A program made the position numbers and the translations under genes. Positions 57,218-64,000 of a stretch of 64,000 nucleotides of DNA are shown piece after piece. Numbering within the stretch: position 1 is the stretch's first letter; each line of letters begins with the position of its first letter. The notes below the pieces were generated by a model, which had not been told where the DNA came from, ran no database searches, and worked only from the letters and a program-made list of their open reading frames with translations. Source of the DNA: Lytechinus pictus (lineage: Eukaryota > Echinodermata > Echinoidea > Temnopleuroida > Toxopneustidae); the NCBI RefSeq assembly GCF_037042905.1, contig NC_087254.1, positions 21,105,103-21,169,102 of the forward strand, read 5' to 3'.

Positions 57218-58194
57218 TAAGATGATTTTTTTAAAGGATCAGTATTCAATTAAAACAGTTTGCTTTTTAGATTTGAAAATACATTGATCTATTTATGAAA
57301 CTATATTAATTGTTTTATTTATTTATTTTATTAATTCATTCATTCATTCATTTAAATTTAATCTTTCATTGATTCATTCATTTACATGAATTGTTTTATT
57401 CCATTTTTTCCATTCATTAATCTATGTATATATTGATATATTTGTATTAATTTATTCATTTGTTTGTTTGTTTATTTATTAATTCATTTTGCAGCCAAAG
57501 CCAACTCTTCTTGTTATTGATAAGTTAAATAAGTAGTTGATTAAGGGATCGCAAACTTATTATTTTTGGCGTCCCGACGCGGCGGGTCGACGTGTTGCGG
57601 GAGGGACGATCCGGTTTTTTTCCTGTTCAAAAGTTGACGAGGAAAAAAATTAATATCGCGTCCCGCCGCGGTTGGGGCGATTGACGGCCCGCCGCGGTTG
57701 GGATGATACTCGCGAGCTGGCGCTGGCCGGTTCCTCGTCTGATTTGAGCTCACATGAAAGCAATGCCATACCACGCTCAGTCTCGCCATTGCCCCTGTGT
57801 AAAAGATGGTATCAGAAAAATTATTGTTCGATCTCTAATATTGATCGAACAACACACTGACCTACAAAAATCCGCAGACTATCAAATTAAAATACGATAA
57901 CGTCGCTTTACCTTTGAAATTGAGGTTAGAATCGCCCGATATTTTCCACTTGAAATACGTCTTGAAACCTGCCTGATAGCACGGTGCGCGCTGTCATTTT
58001 GAATTGTGGAAGCGAAGAAACTTAAACACTGTCTGTACATGTAGTACGTACTACTGCTCGGCCGAGCAGTTCGCCCCTTTACAAATTCAGACTCAAGTTT
58101 TCGACTTCGACGACCACGAAAAACTATCGGATGGTATAATACCACATGGTCTACTTATCAGTTCGCCCAACTTTACATAGATCTAGTCTAAACC

Positions 58195-58790
58195 CATTTC
58201 GTCTACAACCAGTCCTCTGAAGTAATATCCAATTCGTCTAATTCTCACTTGGTATAATAACCAATTCGTCTAATTTCCACTTGGGCTAATCAAATTCATC
58301 TAATGAGCATTTGGCTGAAAGCCATTTAGTCTCATTTTCAGTTGGTCTAACACCACTTGGTCTAATTTCCACTTCAACTAATGTTCACTTGGTCTAATTG
58401 TCATATATGGTATTATGACCGTTTGGTCTAATTTCCACTTGGTCTAATATTCAATTGGTCTAATGACCACAATAGCCAATTGGTCTAATGAACAATTGGT
58501 CTAATAGTCAGTCTAATGACCACTTGGTCTAATGCCCATTTGGGCAAATGTTGTCACTTCGTCTTTTTTTCATTTGGTCTAATTGCCATTTCGTCTCATG
58601 TATTTAATTGTCATTTGGTCTAATTGCATTTGGTCTAATACCAGTTTGTCTAAATAGTCGGTTGGTCTAATACTAGTTGTTCTAATCCTCACTTGGTCCA
58701 TTATTTATTTGTCTATATTGCAGTTGTTCTAATGTGCAGTTGGTCTAATCCTCACTTGTATATCAACAAGTAGGTGTAGCCCGAATGTTG
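58195..58790 (+). repeat. GGTCTAAT tandem array
   Basis: Thirteen exact GGTCTAAT cores between about 58357 and 58750, plus many one-base variants from 58225, spaced about 15-40 bases with a loose unit like CACTTGGTCTAATNNC. The array is degenerate. It ends near the hAT-like element at 58813, whose target site is an inverted unit of the same motif. Confidence 0.8.
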
Positions 58791-58812
58791 CTAGCCCATC
58801 TGATGATTAGAC

Positions 58813-59145
58813 CACTAGCGTACCTATGGGGGGGGCAGACTGCCCCCCCCCTGACGAGTCACAACCCATGCAAGGAATGTATACATGCCATCCACCCCTT
58901 ACCAGCCGCCAATGGCCCCTCTGAAGTTTAATTTTTTTCTGGTGCAAAATGTCCTTTATATCCTGTTGAGGACCTTTCATATATTTTTTTGATTTATTTT
59001 TTATTTTCTTTATATTTTTGCTTGTCTATTTTTTCCTGGTACGAAATCTTTATTTGTGGTTGAAGACTTTTTTTTTCCTCTCAAAATTTTTTGGCGGACG
59101 ATTTTGCCCCCCCCCCCCCTGTGGAAAATCCTAGGTACGCTACTG
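58813..59145. mobile_element. hAT-like element with exact 8-bp target duplication, second copy
   Basis: Starts CACTAGCGTACCTA and ends TAGGTACGCTACTG, inverted with one mismatch. GATTAGAC lies on both sides (58805-58812 and 59146-59153). G- and C-runs lie just inside the ends. It is 333 bp, non-coding and related in layout to 35143-36006. Confidence 0.85.
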
Positions 59146-60184
59146 GATTAGACCAAGTGATATTCGACCAACCGTCAGTAAACCCTTCTACATGGGTTCG
59201 CTTTGGTTTTATAAAGTGCTAATTTGGATTGTTGGATTACTTTCGCTCCTAAATTATGTCTCAGAATTTATTTAATTTTGTCTTTATTGTGAGATCATGA
59301 TTCGTTGAGGTTTTTTTTATTGTGAATTGTTGATATTGGAATGAATATACAATTTTTTATGTTGACCATGTAGGCCTATACCACCACCCCCAAGAAAAAA
59401 ACCCTCCTTACAGACGACGTTAAGGGGACTTGAAATTTGTTCATTCTGGTAATTTAAGGGTCAAGCAAGAGGAATGCGAAGAGAGTAAGAATAAATGTGG
59501 CTTTACTTTTGGTAGAGAGGAATGGATCTTGCTTCCCAATTCTACAGTTTGCATGTCACGTTTGCGACATCCCCATCCTGATCTGACTGGCCCTCATTGC
59601 GAGCCCGCCCATTTTTTGGTGGGGGGGGGGGGGGTTCCTGTCCATGCTAACACACCCCCATCCTGATCTGACTGGCCCTCACCCTCTTTGGAGGGTCCCA
59701 TTTTAAATAGTCAAACCAGTTGGGACGGATCGAATAAAGTCTGTTCATACGAAACAGTCTGTACATCATTTAGATTTTAGTCATGCTTAAGGTTATTGTA
59801 ACGAATCTATGTGGATTAGGCCTACAAATGACTTTTCTGTCTTTTTGGTTTTCTCTGTATTGTTTTCAAATACGTACCGATTGTATCTCCATGATTGCTC
59901 TTTAATTATACTCAATTTCCTACCACTCTTTGTTTTATGTAGAAAATACGGGATCAGCCTATATAGACTGGTCTTTGGCCCTTGTTTTCTCACATCCACT
60001 GCATTAATTCTGTGTGTTCATTTATCATTAATAGGACCATTATGTTTCAGTATGTGCACTTTATACATTTGGACACTTTTGCCTGTTTTACTGCATGTGA
60101 AGAAAATTGATTTTGAGTTTGAATTTGAATTGATCGTTTATTAAATCAGTAATGTTGCATGAACATCAGCCATCTGCATTTTAA

Positions 60185-60635
60185 AAACGGATGTAAAATA
60201 AGAAAGTTGTCATTTTAAACTTTCGCTTATTTATCACAAAATATATGCACAACTCAGTGATTAATGCGAATGAGACGGTGTTATATTGTTTAAATAATAC
60301 ACTATTTCATTTTTTTTACAAATAGGGATAAAAAATATTGACTGAACCATACAGTATTATCAATGTTCAGGGAGGAATTCATTGTTGTTTCACTTGATAA
60401 TGAGGAGAAAATTAAACATTTCATATTTCATATAATAAAATATAAAAGAAATATTGATGTCATCAGTCTCCTCAATTTGCATACCGATCAGGATGTGGAT
60501 ATAACGGTTTTTTGCAAATCAAGCAAACTAATAAATGTCATGACTTTCTTATTGGTTTTTATGAAATTTTCAGTGTTATGCTTGTTGGATTTTTCTCTTT
60601 TTATTCAATGTTTTTGTTGGGGTAGACTGTCTTGT
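60185..60635. repeat. Decayed copy of the AGGACAAGTCCACC foldback family
   Basis: GGATGTAAAATAAGAAAGTTG, then TTTCATATTTCATATAATAAAATA and TTATGCTTGTTGGATTTTTCTC, ending TTGTTGGGGTAGACT. It lacks clear TTAA ends. Confidence 0.55.
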
Positions 60636-61484
60636 TCTTTGTCACTCCTATACTTCCTATACGTCAATGATGGTTACATGTAGTTGTCATTTTGATGGAA
60701 CCTTTAAGGACAACCCATATAATAATAGAAGGAGGCATCATTGGTCTGAAAAAGTCTGAACATTTTTATCTGTTCTATTATTCCATTAGTATTTACTTAC
60801 CTTAACCTGTTTCTTGCTCGTATTGATTTTACTTTATTTTCGATTTTTGTGAGTTTTCATTTCATACCATTTTCAGTGTTGCATGCATTTTTGTTATCAT
60901 GCACGATTTCATCATTGGTCTTCACTAAGACCCTACGATGGATCATCGGTCTGCACTCAGACCCTACGATGGATCTTTGGCCTCAACTATTGACCCGTCG
61001 ATCGAACATAGGCTTAACTAATCCCGCAGTAACATTTCCCTTACGGCGGCCGTAAGGCGAGTCTAAAAACAGTCGTTTTAACATTTTGAACCAGATTCTA
61101 GCTATCATGGTTTGAATAAAAATAAATAAACCTGCATGCTGTTGTCGACTCGCATTACGGCGCCATAGGGGGAATGTGACTGCGGCATGAGGCCAGACGA
61201 AGGATCAGATTTGCCTTGATAAGGTAAGGTATCCGATGACCGGGGTGTCAGATACATAATGAGACTTCAATTTCAAAGGGGAGCAGACCCCCCCCCCCCC
61301 CTCCCCGGCAGCAGACATATGGCATTAAGGGCAAGATCTACAAAAAGCTTTGAGCGTGCGATAATCACGATCATCGCCCCTCCTCATCATGATCATATTT
61401 TATTGTGATTCATCATAAATAGGCCTAATATTACGACCGACCTTAAATTATTGGGTGGATATAACACAGACCACCCCCACATTA

Positions 61485-61870
61485 AGATTGGAGGGTCGCC
61501 AGTCATGAGATGGTAGCTATATATACGCGAGTCATTTAATATTATGTAAGACATGTATTAAGCTGAGGGTCGCTATAAAGTAGCAAAGGATTGTAAATAT
61601 ATATAGGCCTAGTCATAATAGAGAAAGAGGATCGCTATTCATAATCAAAGAGGGTTGCTAGCATGGTCAGTCCAAATATGTGGAAAAGCGTAGGGTTCAA
61701 TATTCAGAAGGGTCGTCAGTAGTTGAAGAGGGTCGTTATTTATAATGAGAAGAGGCTATACTCATGACGGTTGCTCGTCAGGGTCGCTTGTCATAATAGC
61801 AGAAAAGTCGCTAATCATAAAAAATAGCAGATGGTCACAAAAGCAGAGGAGGGTCACAAGTCATATTCTG
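61485..61870 (+). repeat. Degenerate AGGGTCGCTA array
   Basis: About ten units resembling GAGGGTCGCTANTCATAATA at roughly 61493, 61566, 61628, 61651, 61710, 61727, 61780, 61805, 61832 and 61849, ending at a poly-G run. A piece in the opposite direction (AGCGACCCTCTTCTTATAAG) is at 63234-63253. Confidence 0.6.
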
Positions 61871-62134
61871 AGGGGGGGGGGGGTGACGGAAAATATATTC
61901 ATCCACATTTCCCCCAACAAGATATCTTTAAGTCTAATTTGATAATGCAAAGTTGAAGCTTGAGTTAAAATTTTTGATAAAATTTTTATGTATTTAAACC
62001 TGAAAATGTGAATATTCCTATTCTAATCCATACTGTTTTTTTCAATGTATCTTACCTATTAATGCAAGGCGCGAGCTGCAAATTCTTATTCTCCCACATA
62101 AAAACCGATATTCTTTTGTAATCGTGAAGAGAAT

Positions 62135-62707
62135 AAGGACAAGTCCACCCCAATGAAAAATTGATTAGAATAAAAGGAGAAAAATCCATTGAGGATATAA
62201 CACTGAAAATTTCATCAAAATAGGATGTAAAATAAAAAAGGTATGACATTTTAAAGTTTTTTTCTTTTCTCAAAACAGTTCTAATTATGCACATCCCAGT
62301 CGGTATGCAAATGAGGAGAACGATGATATCATCCACTATTTATTATATGAAATATTCTAATTTTCTCATCGAGTGAAACAAAATGTAATTCCTCCCTGAA
62401 CATGTGGAATTAGCATTATATGGTTCAGTAAGGTTGGCCCTTATTGTCAAATCTGTAAAATATGAAATATTGTATGATTCAAACAATAATATACAAAAGA
62501 AATAGTGAGGGACATCATACTGTCTCATTTGCCATTTGCAAGTTACTGAGTTGTGCATAACTGTTTTGTGAAAAATAGGCAAAACTTTAGAATGTCAACT
62601 TTCCAATTTTACATCCGATTTTGATGACATTTTTATAGCATTGTGGTAGTTTGATTTTTTTCTCTCTATTTATTCAAATCAATGTTTTTCTGGGGTGGAC
62701 TCGACCT
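62135..62707. repeat. TTAA-type foldback element (AGGACAAGTCCACC family), copy 3
   Basis: AAGGACAAGTCCACCCCAAT at the left, and TGGGGTGGACTCGACCT followed by TTAA (62708-62711) at the right. The left flank is ATAA rather than TTAA. Mirrored interior as in the other copies. Confidence 0.72.
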
Positions 62708-63778
62708 TTAATAATGAGCGCGAAGAATAATTAGAAGAATTAATTGCTCTTGATAATTGCAACTTTCAAATCAGCGTATTATTTTTTTTTTTTTTGGGGG
62801 GGGGGGTGTTATAGTATGTTGTTTACTTAAAAATCTCAGTTTGTCATATCACAGAAAATACAAAAATCGGCTTGATCATTTACTTCGCACCTGCACAACA
62901 AGGGCCTTTTTATCATTGCAAAATAATGTGCATAGAATTTCCTGTTTCGGGGTCTAAATCTTAGAGAATGAGCTCCCGCTTCGCGCTCGTATTAATTAGA
63001 TGCATGCCGTTCAGCATGTTCAGAATGTCCGGTTCTGTCAAGACATTAAATATGAAAAAACGAATAATTTCATGCTTCATTGCAATATTGTTTGATCGAT
63101 CAGATACCCATCCTGTTCACAAAAAGGAATTAGTGTCCAGTTTTCAAATGGGGAAAATAAAATATATCCGCTCGCATCACTGTGAAGATAGCCATACTTT
63201 ACCTCCCTATTGGAAAAATTCGATCCGCCCATAGCGACCCTCTTCTTATAAGGTCATAATATAGGCCTACGTACCCTTATATTATGAATAGCGATATGAC
63301 AAGCAGACCCCCCCCCCCCCCCCCCGTATTAATAGCAGCTCTCTTTGTTGATTATTACTGGCAGGTCTTTTTTCACGATTGATGGCTATTGCCAATTGCG
63401 GTCGATGATATTGTGACTTTTGGTGCCGACTCGTGACCCCCTTTCCCTTTTATGACTAACGAACGTTTGCAACTTAGTGGTCCCTTTGACTAGCGGTCCT
63501 TATGACTAGTGGACCCCGTAATAGAGAGTTGAAAGTATAACCTTATGTGCACTCAGTGTACCCCCCCCCCCCCTCCGGTCAGGATGAAACGAGTGTTATT
63601 GGGATGGTGAAAGCAGTAAACATTACGTGCGTCTCTTTTGGATTGTATCGCGAGTATTAAACTTGGAGAAGTTTCAAGGGGCTAGTTTTTATTTCATCTT
63701 CCAGTCGTATAGAAAAAAATCACAGAATCATTAATGACTTACAAGATGCTCAGTGTAAAAATTGAATGAATCCATTAA

Positions 63779-64000
63779 AGGTGAAGTCCACCCAAGGTAA
63801 ATGTTGATTTGAATAAGAGAAAAGTCAAACTAGCATAAAAATTTCATCAAGATCGAATGTAAAATAAGTTAAGACATTTCAAATTTTCACTTATTTTTAT
63901 GCGATATGCACAACTCGGTGACATGCAAATGAGACATTCGATGAGCTCCCCAACTCTCTAATTCTTTTGTTATTTATTGTTCGAATATAATACAATGTTT
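63779..64000. repeat. TTAA-type foldback element, cut by window end
   Basis: TTAA at 63775-63778, then AGGTGAAGTCCACCC and interior blocks of the same family (TTCATCAAGATCGAATGTAA). Only the left part is present. Confidence 0.65.

Larger units (their letters stand above)
56540..64000. other. Right end of window, presumably TTYH intron 3, no coding exon found
   Basis: I searched for the next tweety exon and found none. An ATTC-rich microsatellite lies at about 57311-57490, a CpG-rich block at 57565-57735, and a hairpin TTGTTCGATC...GATCGAACAA at 57826-57854. Tandem arrays and elements are listed separately. Bases 60080-60140 end in TTTGAGTTTGAATTTGAATTG, which looks like a LINE tail. Poly-G/C runs are frequent. 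Confidence 0.4.

Noticed and set aside
57486..57540. Next TTYH exon after TTTTGCAG at 57494
   Set aside because: The following frame closes within about a dozen codons and does not resemble the tweety sequence expected there.
58195..58790. CRISPR-like array
   Set aside because: Units are short, degenerate and irregularly spaced in a eukaryotic intron; no repeat-spacer order and no cas genes.
59809..60144. 111-codon hydrophobic frame as a membrane protein
   Set aside because: The end merges with a TTTGAATTTGAATTG tail typical of a LINE 3' end and no family match is seen.

Overview
The window looks like nuclear DNA of a deuterostome invertebrate, most likely an echinoderm and probably a sea urchin. 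This rests on vertebrate-like intron-rich genes with GT-AG introns of 0.5-11 kb, an AT-rich background, very abundant short inverted-repeat DNA elements, a CR1-like LINE, a tRNA-derived SINE and many poly-G/poly-C runs. The species is an inference; no alignment was run.

Four host genes lie head to tail on the + strand. (1) PRPF31 (1919-12178): the U4/U6 snRNP protein Prp31, 11 coding exons, complete at 493 residues. (2) A Rac-family Rho GTPase (16783-25914): 6 coding exons, complete at 193 residues, with a 6-kb first intron. (3) MED7 (36689-37393): Mediator subunit 7, one coding exon, 234 residues. (4) A tweety-family membrane channel gene (TTYH, from 42119): only the first three coding exons (145 residues, last ending at 56539); the rest should lie beyond the right edge. 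Exon joints were set by hand from splice sites, reading phase and conserved protein sequence. PRPF31 acts in splicing, MED7 in transcription, Rac in cytoskeletal signalling and TTYH at the membrane. Nothing in the sequence says they work as one system.

The space between exons is mostly mobile DNA. Rac intron 1 holds a 5'-truncated, sense-oriented CR1-like LINE (about 17163-19570) and a 702-bp long-TIR element flanked by near-identical 9-bp direct repeats (20078-20779). Foldback elements bounded by TTAA occur about nine times. Two hAT-like elements have exact 8-bp target duplications, and a small TIR element occurs twice, each copy with an exact 6-bp duplication. There are also a Tc1-like MITE, a Harbinger-like hairpin, several other palindromic families, and tandem arrays (GGTCTAAT, AGGGTCG, and a ~165-190-bp unit carrying nuclear-receptor DR1 motifs).

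The most unusual observation is a ten-copy minisatellite that begins inside Rac exon 2 and runs into intron 2. Its ~40-bp unit is a copy of the exon/intron junction itself. I found no operon-like, CRISPR-like or otherwise clearly new gene system.
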